Positions 7,989-19,196 of a stretch of 64,000 nt of DNA are shown here, in pieces (position 1 is the first letter of the stretch; each line of letters starts with the position of its first letter). The stretch spans positions 171,483-235,482 of the forward strand of contig JAQCCM010000001.1 in NCBI GenBank assembly GCA_027621175.1, read 5' to 3'. The position numbers and the translations under genes are program-made. This stretch comes from Bacteroidota bacterium. GTDB taxonomy: Bacteria > Bacteroidota > Bacteroidia > Flavobacteriales > Flavobacteriaceae. Under the pieces are notes generated by a model. That model was given only the letters and a program-made list of their open reading frames with translations, was not told the DNA's origin and ran no database searches.

Positions 7989-10287
7989 ATGAAATTACTT
8001 TAAGCTTAGCAAAACGCAACAAGAGGTTTTTCTCCCCCGACTGATCAAAACGAATAAGGGCTTTTGCATCGTTTCCACTGCCCTCTAAATTGACCACCGT
8101 TCCAAATCCAAAACGACTGTGTGAAACTCGTGAGCCATTCTTAATTTCAGACAGGTCTGAGGCTGGTGCGTCACTTGATTTGGAAACAGCTTTCATACGC
8201 GCCTTTGGAGGCACAGCAGCAGTTGTTTTCTTTTTTTGCAAGGATTTAAAACGAACTCTGTTAGGGTCTGGCGCATCAAAAACAGAGGCATCTATCATGG
8301 GTTTAAACGTATAATCGTCTTGTACCACTTGGTTATCAACGCAAGACTCGTCTAATTCTGTCAAAAACCTACTGGGCTCTGCATCAATAATTTTTCCCCA
8401 ACGATACCTCGAAAGTGTATACGTCAACGTTGCTCGCTTTTCAGCACGGGTCAACGCCACATAAAACAACCGCCGTTCCTCTTCCAATTCGGCTCTTGTA
8501 TTTACACTCATGGCAGATGGAAATAAATCTTCCTCCAATCCAACGATATAGACATTGGGAAACTCCAAGCCTTTTGCTAGGTGAATGGTCATTAACGATA
8601 CCGCTTTTTGGTCTTTAACTTCGTTATCAAAATCAGTTGCAAGGGCTACATCTTCCAAAAATTCCACCAAAGAACCTGTGGCATCAGCCAATTCACGTTG
8701 CCCATCCACAAAATCTTTAACACCATTTAACAATTCTTCAATATTTTCTACTCGAGTAATCGCTTCGGGGGTACCTTCTTTCTTTAGCTCGGTTACCAAG
8801 CCCGCTTTTTTGGTGACCATATCCGCCATTTCAAAAGCGTCAAGGGTAGTAAGCTGCACCCTGAAAGACACTATCATGGTATGAAAATCTTGCAGTTTGG
8901 CACGGGTACCGGCATTGATATTTAGTGGTAACTCTTGCACTTTTTCTAAAACTTCAAAGAGCGTTCGATCGTGGGTTTTTGCCGCAACAATAAGTTTATT
9001 GATGGTGGTTTGTCCAATACCCCGCATGGGATAATTAATGATGCGTTTTAGGCTTTCTTCGTCGTTTGGATTTACCAAAAGGCGGAGATATGCCAATACG
9101 TCTTTAATTTCTTTACGCTGATAAAAGGAAACACCCCCGTAAACCCTATATGGAATGTTGCGCTTACGCAACGAATCTTCCATCGCTCTGGACTGCGCAT
9201 TGGTACGATACAAAATCGCAAAATCTTCATAGCCCAATTGTGATTGCATGGCACGTTCAAAAATATTTCCAGCTACGTATCTCCCCTCTTCTCCATCTGT
9301 TGGACTGCGGTGAATGATAATTTTGTGTCCTTCAGGATTTGCGGTCCAAACATTTTTTTCCAACCGATTGGTGTTGTGAGCAATGATTGCGTTGGCGGCT
9401 TTTACAATTGTACCCGATGAGCGATAATTTTGCTCCAATCGATATACGCCGGCATCGGGATAATCACGCTGAAAATTCAAAATATTTTGAATATTAGCAC
9501 CTCGAAAAGCGTATATACTTTGAGCATCGTCCCCTACCACACAAATATTTTGATATCGATCTGCTAAGGCGCGTACAATAAGGTACTGCGAATGATTGGT
9601 ATCTTGATACTCATCAACTAAAATATAACGAAAGCGCTCTTGATATTTTGCCAATACATCTGGAAAACGATTTAACAACTCATTTGTTTTCAGTAATAAA
9701 TCATCAAAATCCATAGCGCCCGCCTTAAAACATCTATCTACATATTCCTTGTAGATAGCGCCCATTTCAGGACGTTTGGACTCGCGATCTGCCTCAATAA
9801 GTTCAGGATTATTATAATAAGCGCGAACCGTGACTAGGCTGTTTTTAAACGAGGAAATGCGCGAGCGAATCTGTTTTACTTTATATAAATCCTTATCTAG
9901 GTTTAATTCTTTGATAATTGATGCTAATAATCGTTCAGAGTCTTGCGTATCATAAATCGTAAAACTAGAAGGATAACCCAGTCGGTCTGCCTCTGACCTT
10001 AGAATTCGTGCAAAAACCGAGTGGAAGGTTCCCATCCAAAGATTTTTTGCTTCGCTCTCCCCTACAATTTGTGCAATACGGGCTTTCATTTCTCGAGCAG
10101 CTTTGTTGGTAAAAGTGAGGGCCAATATGGAAAAAGAATCAACACCCTGCTGCATTAAATATGCAATGCGATAGGTTAAAACCCTTGTTTTTCCCGAGCC
10201 TGCACCAGCAATGACCATAAGCGGACCGTCCTTGTGAACGGTGGGTTTTTGTTGGGCTTCATTAAGCAGCTGGAGGTAGTTTTCCAA
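7987..10287 (-). CDS. UvrD/PcrA-type superfamily 1 DNA helicase
   Basis: A 3'-5' helicase of DNA repair and replication. It shows AGAGSGKT (Walker A, residues 27-34 from the chosen start), TFTNKAAREMK (motif Ia), VDEYQDTN (motif II), DDAQSIYAFRGA (motif III), EQNYRSS (motif IV) and VALTRAEKR (motif VI). The C-terminal 60 residues form the Tudor-like module of PcrA (GSRVSHSRFGFGTVVN), which binds RNA polymerase. I chose TTG at 10287 because relatives begin ENYLQLLNEAQ immediately before the Walker A region. The frame also extends to another TTG at 10341. Divergent from recG. Confidence 0.92.
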   Translation of the reverse strand: MENYLQLLNEAQQKPTVHKDGPLMVIAGAGSGKTRVLTYRIAYLMQQGVDSFSILALTFTNKAAREMKARIAQIVGESEAKNLWMGTFHSVFARILRSEADRLGYPSSFTIYDTQDSERLLASIIKELNLDKDLYKVKQIRSRISSFKNSLVTVRAYYNNPELIEADRESKRPEMGAIYKEYVDRCFKAGAMDFDDLLLKTNELLNRFPDVLAKYQERFRYILVDEYQDTNHSQYLIVRALADRYQNICVVGDDAQSIYAFRGANIQNILNFQRDYPDAGVYRLEQNYRSSGTIVKAANAIIAHNTNRLEKNVWTANPEGHKIIIHRSPTDGEEGRYVAGNIFERAMQSQLGYEDFAILYRTNAQSRAMEDSLRKRNIPYRVYGGVSFYQRKEIKDVLAYLRLLVNPNDEESLKRIINYPMRGIGQTTINKLIVAAKTHDRTLFEVLEKVQELPLNINAGTRAKLQDFHTMIVSFRVQLTTLDAFEMADMVTKKAGLVTELKKEGTPEAITRVENIEELLNGVKDFVDGQRELADATGSLVEFLEDVALATDFDNEVKDQKAVSLMTIHLAKGLEFPNVYIVGLEEDLFPSAMSVNTRAELEEERRLFYVALTRAEKRATLTYTLSRYRWGKIIDAEPSRFLTELDESCVDNQVVQDDYTFKPMIDASVFDAPDPNRVRFKSLQKKKTTAAVPPKARMKAVSKSSDAPASDLSEIKNGSRVSHSRFGFGTVVNLEGSGNDAKALIRFDQSGEKNLLLRFAKLKVIS

Positions 10288-10381
10288 AATAAAGATTAAA
10301 AAGTGAAAATAACCAAACCCAGACGGTTGATAAAGGAGCAAAACAAATAGTTATTAACAGGAAACTGCTATCTTCGTTTTT

Positions 10382-12481
10382 ATGGCTGTGCTATTTCAAA
10401 AACCGATTGATTATCTCAAGGGCGTAGGGCCTAACCGTGCGCAATTACTTAAAAAAGAGTTAGGTTTACACACCCTGCAAGATGTATTGTATTTTTTTCC
10501 TCACCGATACATAGATCGAAGCCAATACTTTACACCCGGTCAAATACCAAAAACTACCGCCGAAGTACAGGTTTTGGGCAGTATTACACATATGGAAACG
10601 GTGAAGCAAAAAAGAGGAAGCAGATTGGTAGCTACCTTTTCTGACGGACAACACAGTATTGAATTGGTATGGTTTAGAGGGCATCAATGGATTCAAAAAT
10701 CTTTACAATTAAACAAACCTTATATCGCTTTTGGCAGGCTAAATTGGTTTGGAAACAAATGCTCCATAGCTCATCCAGAGTTAGAATTTCTGGAGGATCA
10801 CGAGCAACGAAAAGGAAATTTTCAACCGGTATATTCCGCAACAGAAGCACTGACAAAAAGTGGTATTTCACAACGGGTAATGCGACAGATTATAGGACAC
10901 TTGTTTGAAGAGATTGGAAGCGGAATTCAAGAAGTTTTACCAAATCATATCTTAAAGCAATACCAATTAGTAGATAAAAATACGGCACTTACAACAATCC
11001 ACTTTCCTGAAAATCAAGAGGGACTTGCGGTTGCTCAATATCGGATGAAATTTGAGGAATTATTTTTTGTTCAACTTCAATTGGGACTTAAAAAACTTCA
11101 CCGAAAACAGCACTTAAAAGGCATTCCGTTTGTTGAAATTGGACAATATTTTAATTCGTTCTTTCACAATCACTTACCGTTTCCACTAACAGAAGCACAA
11201 AAACGAGTCGTAAGAGAAATTCGTGCCGACCTAAAAAGTGAAGCTCAAATGAACCGCCTACTGCAAGGAGATGTAGGCTCAGGAAAAACCATTGTTGCAG
11301 TATTGTGTATGCTTATGGCACTCGATAATGGGATGCAAGCCACATTGGTTGCTCCTACTGAGATTTTGGCACAACAACACCATACAAGTATCAGCAAACT
11401 TTTAAAACCCCTTCATGTTAACGTTGGGCTACTCACAGGTTCTGTCAAGAAAAGCGTACGGACACCCTTATTGGAACAATTGGCAGATGGGTCATTGCCT
11501 TTTCTTATTGGCACACACGCCGTATTGGAGCAATCCGTAACATTCAAAAAGCTTGGCTTGGCAATCATAGATGAACAGCATCGCTTTGGAGTGGCGCAAC
11601 GTGCTAAATTATGGCGTAAAAATTCTGTTCCGCCTAATATTTTAGTCATGACCGCTACCCCAATTCCGAGAACATTAGCCATGACTGCGTACGGAGATTT
11701 GGACTTATCGGTCATTGATGAACTTCCACCAGGAAGAAAACCGATTACTACAATACATAGGCTCGATAGTAAACGCTTAGCCATTTTTCAATTTATGCGA
11801 GAGGAAATTATCAAAGGAAGACAGGTATATGTTGTCTATCCGCTTATTCAAGAATCGCAAGTATTGGATTATAAGGACTTAATGGACGGCTACGAAAGTA
11901 TTGTTCGGGAATTCCCACTACCCGACTATCAAGTTAGCATTGTTCACGGGAAGATGAGTGCCGAAGATAAAGCCTATGAAATGGAGCGATTTGTTTCAGG
12001 GAAAACACAAATTATGGTTGCCACTACCGTTATTGAAGTCGGTGTTAATGTTCCCAACGCAAGTATCATGATTATTGAAAGTGCCGAGCGTTTTGGGCTT
12101 TCACAATTACACCAGTTGCGTGGACGTGTAGGTCGTGGAGCAAGCAAAAGCTATTGTGTACTTATGACTGGAAATAAACTAAGTCAAGATGCGCAAACTC
12201 GGATTCAAACCATGGTGCGCACTCAGGACGGTTTTGAACTTGCAGAAGTAGATTTATCACTTCGTGGTCCGGGAGATCTTATGGGTACACAACAAAGTGG
12301 GGTGCTTCCGTTTTTGATTGCTAACCTAAAAAAGGATGGCCATGTGCTAAAATCCGTTCGGCATGCGGTAGATCAAATCCTTTTACAAGACGCAACACTT
12401 TCACAAGAACAACACAGCGTATTACGCGCAGCTTTAACACTTACACAACAAGGAAAATCCATTTGGAAGTACATTGGATGA
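10382..12481 (+). CDS. recG: ATP-dependent DNA helicase RecG
   Basis: RecG remodels stalled forks and Holliday junctions. The 699-residue protein has the N-terminal wedge/OB domain (about 60-150), then the helicase core with GDVGSGKT at 296-303, DEQH at 397-400, TATPIPRTL (motif III) and QLRGRVGRG (motif VI), and the C-terminal TRG-like segment with LRGPGDLMGTQQSG. Length is normal. A variant -7 element TATCTTCG (10369-10376) ends 5 nt before the ATG, giving almost no 5' leader. It diverges from the UvrD/PcrA gene. Confidence 0.97.
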   Translation: MAVLFQKPIDYLKGVGPNRAQLLKKELGLHTLQDVLYFFPHRYIDRSQYFTPGQIPKTTAEVQVLGSITHMETVKQKRGSRLVATFSDGQHSIELVWFRGHQWIQKSLQLNKPYIAFGRLNWFGNKCSIAHPELEFLEDHEQRKGNFQPVYSATEALTKSGISQRVMRQIIGHLFEEIGSGIQEVLPNHILKQYQLVDKNTALTTIHFPENQEGLAVAQYRMKFEELFFVQLQLGLKKLHRKQHLKGIPFVEIGQYFNSFFHNHLPFPLTEAQKRVVREIRADLKSEAQMNRLLQGDVGSGKTIVAVLCMLMALDNGMQATLVAPTEILAQQHHTSISKLLKPLHVNVGLLTGSVKKSVRTPLLEQLADGSLPFLIGTHAVLEQSVTFKKLGLAIIDEQHRFGVAQRAKLWRKNSVPPNILVMTATPIPRTLAMTAYGDLDLSVIDELPPGRKPITTIHRLDSKRLAIFQFMREEIIKGRQVYVVYPLIQESQVLDYKDLMDGYESIVREFPLPDYQVSIVHGKMSAEDKAYEMERFVSGKTQIMVATTVIEVGVNVPNASIMIIESAERFGLSQLHQLRGRVGRGASKSYCVLMTGNKLSQDAQTRIQTMVRTQDGFELAEVDLSLRGPGDLMGTQQSGVLPFLIANLKKDGHVLKSVRHAVDQILLQDATLSQEQHSVLRAALTLTQQGKSIWKYIG

Positions 12482-12504
12482 ATTGTGTACTTAAAACATC
12501 GGTG

Positions 12505-12512
12505 TATCTTTG
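12505..12512 (+). promoter_or_regulatory. -7 element TATCTTTG of the pheT promoter
   Basis: Exact TAnnTTTG match, with a TTG 19 nt upstream (12483-12485) as the -33 element. The predicted start at about 12517 gives a 13-nt 5' leader for pheT. Confidence 0.7.
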
Positions 12513-12529
12513 CAGCTTAATTAACAACC

Positions 12530-14938
12530 ATGCACATCTCGTATAATTGGCTTCGCGATTTTATTCAAACAAACTTAAGCGCTACAGAAGTTGGCACCAT
12601 ACTTACCGATTTAGGATTAGAAGTTGAAGGAATTGAGCAATATCAGTCCATAAAAGGGGGCTTGGAAGGTGTTGTTATTGGTAAAGTTTTAAGTTGTGAA
12701 AAGCATCCAAATGCGGATAAATTAAAGGTTACGCAAGTTGACATTGGCCTTGAGGAGCCAGTGCAAATTGTTTGTGGCGCTCCCAATATAGCGAAAGGAC
12801 AAACAGTGCCTGTTGCAACTGTTGGCACAACATTATACAGCAACACAGGAGAGGCCTTTACAATCAATAAAAGTAAAATTCGAGGGGAGTCCAGCCACGG
12901 AATGATTTGTGCTGAAGATGAGTTAGGAATTGGAACCAATCATGACGGTATCATGGTACTTGAAAAACACCATAAAGCAGGAACCCCCTGCAAAGATGTA
13001 TTTTCCATTATTTCGGATCATGTTTTCGAAATTGGCCTTACCCCCAATCGATCCGATGCCATGAGTCATTATGGGGTAGCTAGAGATTTGCGGGCGGCAT
13101 TGCTGCAAAAAGAAAAGACAGTCTCTCTTGCTACACCTGCTGTAAGCGCTTTTAGGGCAGATAATTTTAGTGGAGCAATTCAAATCGAAGTTCGAGATAA
13201 TGAGGCGGCGCCACGTTATTGTGGTTTACGTATTTCTGGAGTTGAAATAAAACCATCTCCAGATCAAATACAGCACCGCCTTAAATCTATTGGGGTAAAA
13301 CCCATAAATAATGTTGTGGATGCTACAAATTATGTGCTTCACGAATTGGGACAACCGCTTCATGCTTTTGATGCTAGTAAAATTTCAAATGGTATTGTTC
13401 GAATACAAAAACTTAAAGAAGGTACTCCGTTTGTTACATTAGATGGAGTTGAACGCAAACTCAGCAGTGAAGATTTGATGATTTGCAACGGAGATACCCC
13501 TATGTGTTTGGCGGGTATTTTTGGGGGATTGGAATCAGGAGTTTCTGAAAATACAACTGAAATCTTTCTGGAGAGCGCCTATTTTGATCCTGTCAGTATT
13601 CGTAAAACAGCAAAGCGCCATGGGCTTAGCACAGACGCCTCTTTTCGATATGAAAGAAGTATTGATATTGAATTGGTAAAATATGCACTTAAGCGTGCCG
13701 CCTTACTTATTCAGGAAGTAGCAGGTGGTGTAATATCATCTGAAATCACAGATGAATACAGCATAAAACACGAACCATACCATGTGTTGTTGAAATTTGA
13801 GTATATCAACAACTTAATTGGATATGAAATTCCACGCGAAACAATAAAGAAGATTTTACAAGGACTAGACATCAAGATTACAAACGTAACCGAAACTTCC
13901 TTGGGCCTATCAATTCCGACCTATCGAACCGATGTTAGACGACCTGCGGATGTGGTAGAAGAAATTCTACGCATATATGGCTACAATGCTATACCTATGG
14001 GTTCTAAACTCAACAGTTCTGTTCCTGAATTTGCCAAAAAACGTTCAAATCAATACCTACAAAATATTGCACATCAACTGATTGCGCAAGGTTTTTATGA
14101 AGTATATAACAACTCCCTCACAACCCCAAAACACGGAGGAAATGTTGATGAAATGGTTGAGATTTTAAACCCATTAAGTAGCGAACTATCTGTGATGCGT
14201 ACCCATTTGCTTTATGGAATGCTTGAAGCAATACAGTTTAACAATAACCGTCAACAACAAAACCTACGCTTTTTTGAGATTGGCAATAGCTACCATAAAA
14301 CTGAAAATGGTACCGTTCAAACCCCTACATTGGCCATAGCCGCAACAGGACAACAACTGCCAAACCACTGGAGTGTAGCAGAACAGAAATCAGACTTTTT
14401 CTTCTTAAAAGGGATTGTGAAAACATTACTCCAGCGACTCGGAGTTAGCACCAAAGAATCTCCTGGAAAACATGCACATTACAAAGAGTCAATCGATTTT
14501 CATTGTAAAGACAAATACCTAGGCACACTAGGTTTGATCGATTTAGGAGCCTTTGAGGGAGTAACGATTGAACAAGATGTATTTGCCTGTACCTTGGCAC
14601 TTGACATGGTTTTGGCAAACACAAACCAAAAGATAAAAGTAAAACCATTATCGAAATATCCCTCCGTACAACGTGATTTGGCCCTACTGGTAAATACAGA
14701 AACAAGTTTTGAGGAATTACATCAAATTGCACAAAAAACAGAAAGGCAATTACTAGATAATGTGCAGTTGTTTGATGTGTTTAGAGGAAAAGGAATTCCG
14801 GATGGAAAGAAATCCTATGCGCTGAGTTTTACATTAAGTGATAAAAACAAAACGCTAACAGACAAACAAATTGATAAAACCATGCAGCGTATTGCACAAC
14901 AATACGAAAAACAATTAGGGGCAACGCTTCGTCAATAA
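12530..14938 (+). CDS. pheT: phenylalanine--tRNA ligase beta subunit
   Basis: Beta chain of the alpha2-beta2 enzyme that charges tRNA-Phe. The 802-residue protein has an N-terminal MHISYNWLRDFI, a tRNA-binding OB domain (about 40-150, CEKHPNADKLKV), the B3/B4 editing domain (about 205-370), the B5 domain (about 405-475) and the catalytic-like domain. The C-terminal FDX-ACB anticodon-binding domain (about 708-801) shows KPLSKYPSVQRDLAL. Length is normal. The partner pheS is not in the window. It has its own promoter and is not overlapped by recG. Confidence 0.97.
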   Translation: MHISYNWLRDFIQTNLSATEVGTILTDLGLEVEGIEQYQSIKGGLEGVVIGKVLSCEKHPNADKLKVTQVDIGLEEPVQIVCGAPNIAKGQTVPVATVGTTLYSNTGEAFTINKSKIRGESSHGMICAEDELGIGTNHDGIMVLEKHHKAGTPCKDVFSIISDHVFEIGLTPNRSDAMSHYGVARDLRAALLQKEKTVSLATPAVSAFRADNFSGAIQIEVRDNEAAPRYCGLRISGVEIKPSPDQIQHRLKSIGVKPINNVVDATNYVLHELGQPLHAFDASKISNGIVRIQKLKEGTPFVTLDGVERKLSSEDLMICNGDTPMCLAGIFGGLESGVSENTTEIFLESAYFDPVSIRKTAKRHGLSTDASFRYERSIDIELVKYALKRAALLIQEVAGGVISSEITDEYSIKHEPYHVLLKFEYINNLIGYEIPRETIKKILQGLDIKITNVTETSLGLSIPTYRTDVRRPADVVEEILRIYGYNAIPMGSKLNSSVPEFAKKRSNQYLQNIAHQLIAQGFYEVYNNSLTTPKHGGNVDEMVEILNPLSSELSVMRTHLLYGMLEAIQFNNNRQQQNLRFFEIGNSYHKTENGTVQTPTLAIAATGQQLPNHWSVAEQKSDFFFLKGIVKTLLQRLGVSTKESPGKHAHYKESIDFHCKDKYLGTLGLIDLGAFEGVTIEQDVFACTLALDMVLANTNQKIKVKPLSKYPSVQRDLALLVNTETSFEELHQIAQKTERQLLDNVQLFDVFRGKGIPDGKKSYALSFTLSDKNKTLTDKQIDKTMQRIAQQYEKQLGATLRQ

Positions 14939-14943
14939 TATTG

Positions 14944-15004
14944 TTTAGCAATACTTAAACACTTGATTATTCGCAAGTTATGTGTATATTTGAGTATTGC
15001 TAAA
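14944..15004. repeat. 12-bp perfect dyad spanning a promoter
   Basis: TTTAGCAATACT (14944-14955) and its exact reverse complement AGTATTGCTAAA (14993-15004), separated by 37 nt. The -7 element TATATTTG (14985-14992) directly abuts the second arm, which therefore covers the predicted transcription start. It could be a bipartite operator, or a weak hairpin in the 3' end of the pheT transcript; there is no T run. Confidence 0.5.
14985..14992 (+). promoter_or_regulatory. -7 element TATATTTG
   Basis: Consensus TAnnTTTG, 20 nt before the ATG of the gene at 15013. It lies between the arms of the dyad described separately. Confidence 0.6.
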
Positions 15005-15012
15005 AGAAAATT

Positions 15013-15647
15013 ATGTTAACGCCTACCAATATTCGTAAAGAGTTAAATCAAGTTCGAGAAAAGTCTTCAGAATTTGTTTTTACAGTACCCACTAATCGTT
15101 TTGATATTGACAAACTCGATTCAAATCGTATTTATCATATTGATCAAATCAAAAAGACATGTATCGATTTCAGACTTCGTTTTTTAGATGCAACTTTATA
15201 TAAAAGTCAATTTCCTATTGAAGCCATAGACGAAATTAAAGCTATTGAACAGACACATCATACAAATTTAAATTCGTTAAAAATGATGGCTCCTTCTAAA
15301 CTATTCAAACTAGAAAACGCAGATGATCCATTGCTTTTTGCCCCTATAGGAAATGGATATTATTACCTAATTCACCAATGGGGTAATGATTTACATCCAT
15401 TGCGAAAAATATTAGTATGGCCCTTTAAGAACTTAATAAATATGTGTATTGCCACGCTTTTTGCTAGTTTTATATTGTCGCTTTTTGTGCCCGTATCAGT
15501 TTTTACTCCGAATCCAACACCCAGTGATTTTTTCTTGGTATATTTCTTTATGTTTAAGTCCTTGGCGGCAATGGTAATTTATTACACCTTTGCTAGAGGA
15601 AAAAACGTAAGTCAAGCCATCTGGAATAGCAAATATTATAACAATTA

Positions 15648-15648
<1 letters not shown>
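15013..15648 (+). CDS. hypothetical protein with two C-terminal membrane helices
   Basis: A 211-residue protein not recognised by family. Residues 1-120 are soluble and polar, with alternating charged helices. Two hydrophobic segments at about 144-163 (INMCIATLFASFILSLF) and 174-195 (DFFLVYFFMFKSLAAMVIYY) anchor the end, which finishes with a short polar tail. The stop codon overlaps the next start by one base (TAATG), so it is coupled to the DUF2007 gene. It has its own promoter, within a dyad. Confidence 0.6.
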
Positions 15649-17473
<1,825 letters not shown>

Positions 17474-17494
17474 TTAAATTTTATGCAAAAATAT

Positions 17495-17524
17495 AAAAGC
17501 CCACAGACAATATGTGGGCTTTTT
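17495..17524. terminator. bidirectional rho-independent terminator
   Basis: AAAAGCCCACA-(7 nt)-TGTGGGCTTTT: an 11-bp perfect stem flanked by A and T runs, so it works on both strands. It lies downstream of the transaldolase gene and upstream of the ABC-F gene, both on the minus strand. Confidence 0.9.
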
Positions 17525-17544
17525 CAATATGATTTTTTATTGAA

Positions 17545-18198
17545 CTAGTTTCCCTTTTTATGATCGGCAAGAAACTTTGCTAAACCACTGTCAGTAAGGG
17601 GGTGTTTTGCCAAACCAACAATGGCGCTTAACGGCCCAGTCATGACGTCTGCACCAATAAGAGCACAATCAATAACGTGCATGGTGTGGCGCACAGAGGC
17701 AGCTAGTATTTGCGTATCAAAATCGTAGTTGTCATATACATTTCGAATGTCCTCAATCAATTGTAGGCCATCTGTGGAAATATCGTCTAAGCGCCCAATA
17801 AACGGCGAAACATAGGTAGCACCAGCTTTTGCAGCTAATAGTGCTTGACCAGATGAAAACACAAGTGTACAGTTGGTTTTTATGCCTTTATCTGAAAAAT
17901 ATTTAATTGCTTTTATCCCTTCTAAAATCATAGGAATTTTTACCACAATTTGTGGGTGGAGTGCTGCAAGCGCCTCCCCTTCTTTAATCATTCCTTCAAA
18001 GTCGGTAGAAATAACTTCTGCAGAAACATCGCCTTCTACAATATCGCAAATGGCTTTGTAGTGAGCAATAATATTGTCTTGCCCTGTAATGCCTTCTTTT
18101 GCCATCAAAGATGGATTTGTTGTTACCCCGTCCAAAATGCCAAGGGCTTGTGCTTCTCTAATTTGATCTAGATTGGCTGTGTCGATAAAAAACTTCAT
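17545..18198 (-). CDS. transaldolase / fructose-6-phosphate aldolase-like protein
   Basis: A 217-residue TIM-barrel enzyme of the short (TalC/FSA) type. It begins [13 protein letters not shown], has GVTTNPSL at 24-31 and the Schiff-base lysine K87 in [16 protein letters not shown] and ASVRHTMHV complete the pattern. It transfers dihydroxyacetone units in the non-oxidative pentose phosphate pathway, or cleaves fructose 6-phosphate; sequence alone does not settle which. Five bases separate it from the upstream SDR gene, so they may be one transcript. A strong terminator follows. Confidence 0.92.
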   Translation of the reverse strand: MKFFIDTANLDQIREAQALGILDGVTTNPSLMAKEGITGQDNIIAHYKAICDIVEGDVSAEVISTDFEGMIKEGEALAALHPQIVVKIPMILEGIKAIKYFSDKGIKTNCTLVFSSGQALLAAKAGATYVSPFIGRLDDISTDGLQLIEDIRNVYDNYDFDTQILAASVRHTMHVIDCALIGADVMTGPLSAIVGLAKHPLTDSGLAKFLADHKKGN

Positions 18199-18203
18199 AT
18201 GGT

Positions 18204-19016
18204 TTATTTTAAATTATAAAAAGACGCTATTATATTTTCGTACATACGTTGTGGTAATAAAAACTTTATTATTGGCGAAACGACTTCTAAAAAAGGTCCA
18301 ACGCTGTAATGTGGTTTTAATTTCTTTGCCTTGATTAGTTTTTCAATTTTTTTGGCTACTTCAACAGGCTGCAATCCCTTGTTAACATGTGCATCCATGT
18401 CTTGGAGTGCACTCTTGTATTGTTGGTAGTAAACGGAATCTTCTTTTAGTGAAGCGTACATACGACTTGCAGCAATGGGAGTTTGGATTGAACCTGGAGA
18501 AAGCGTCGTACACTGAATAGATGTATGCCGCAGTTCTAGACGTAAGCTTTCGGTGACACGCATAAGTGCTGCCTTTGAAGCTGAATATACACTTCTAAAT
18601 GGCAATCCGTTATCGCCTGCTAAAGAAGCGACGTTGATAATTTTTCCAAACGCTTGCTTGTGCATCTGTTTAAGGGTATGTTGCATTACAAGAATTGGAC
18701 CTTTTAAATTTGTATCAAAAACCTTGTCTAAAGGCTCCATTTCTAATTCTTCTACAGGTCCTGCCATGCCCATTCCAGCATTGTTTACAAGCACATCAAT
18801 ACAGTTGTATTCTGCTATAATTTGGTCAATGGCATGGCGAATGGAATCGTTGTTAAGAACATCCATGGCCAAAAGAGGAAAAGGATGATTCGGATATTTG
18901 CTAGGGGTACGACTTGTTCCAATAACTTGAAAACCACGTGTAGATAGATATGTTCCAGTAGCTAGGCCTATTCCTGAGGAGGCACCGGTAACGAGTACAA
19001 CGTATGGTTCTTTCAT
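18204..19016 (-). CDS. short-chain dehydrogenase/reductase
   Basis: A 270-residue classical SDR. The Rossmann dinucleotide motif is TGASSGIG at 10-17, NNAG lies at 78-81 and the catalytic YxxxK is Y144-SASK148, with the Ser of INVASLAG before it. The TSRT after beta-2 with its Arg suggests NADP(H). The substrate is unknown. A C-terminal hydrophobic stretch ([15 protein letters not shown]) is typical of the sterol/lipid-like subgroup. Upstream on the same strand is the SRP RNA gene, whose terminator separates the two. Confidence 0.9.
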   Translation of the reverse strand: MKEPYVVLVTGASSGIGLATGTYLSTRGFQVIGTSRTPSKYPNHPFPLLAMDVLNNDSIRHAIDQIIAEYNCIDVLVNNAGMGMAGPVEELEMEPLDKVFDTNLKGPILVMQHTLKQMHKQAFGKIINVASLAGDNGLPFRSVYSASKAALMRVTESLRLELRHTSIQCTTLSPGSIQTPIAASRMYASLKEDSVYYQQYKSALQDMDAHVNKGLQPVEVAKKIEKLIKAKKLKPHYSVGPFLEVVSPIIKFLLPQRMYENIIASFYNLK

Positions 19017-19024
19017 AAAAAAAA

Positions 19025-19121
19025 GGGCAAGTTACCTATAGCACACCGCTACGACCGCTTACCCTTGCTGCGTTTCCGCCCTGGGGGAATTCAGCAGGAG
19101 CTGGTTGTATAGGACTTGCCC
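19025..19121 (-). ncRNA. ffs: signal recognition particle RNA, small bacterial type (4.5S)
   Basis: On the minus strand the ends pair (GGGCAAGTCC... with ...CTTGCCC) into one long hairpin. The apical domain IV contains CCAGGGCGGAAACGCAGCA followed by AGGGTA: the GGAA tetraloop, the asymmetric internal loop and the AGCA that bind the Ffh M domain. A run of six T follows the closing stem and makes the terminator. A TATATTTG -7 element ends 4 nt before the first G. Length about 97 nt, as expected. Not an ORF. Confidence 0.93.
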
Positions 19122-19125
19122 ACTG

Positions 19126-19133
19126 CAAATATA
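19126..19133 (-). promoter_or_regulatory. -7 element TATATTTG of the SRP RNA promoter
   Basis: Exact TAnnTTTG on the minus strand. Because the 5' end of the SRP RNA is fixed by base pairing with its 3' end, this promoter shows that 4 nt separate TTTG from +1, a spacing that can be carried over to other promoters in the window. Confidence 0.75.
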
Positions 19134-19196
19134 AATGCTTTGTTCGTTTTTTTTTCTAAACATTATCAGTATTTTTCAAAATAAAATTAATGCCTC

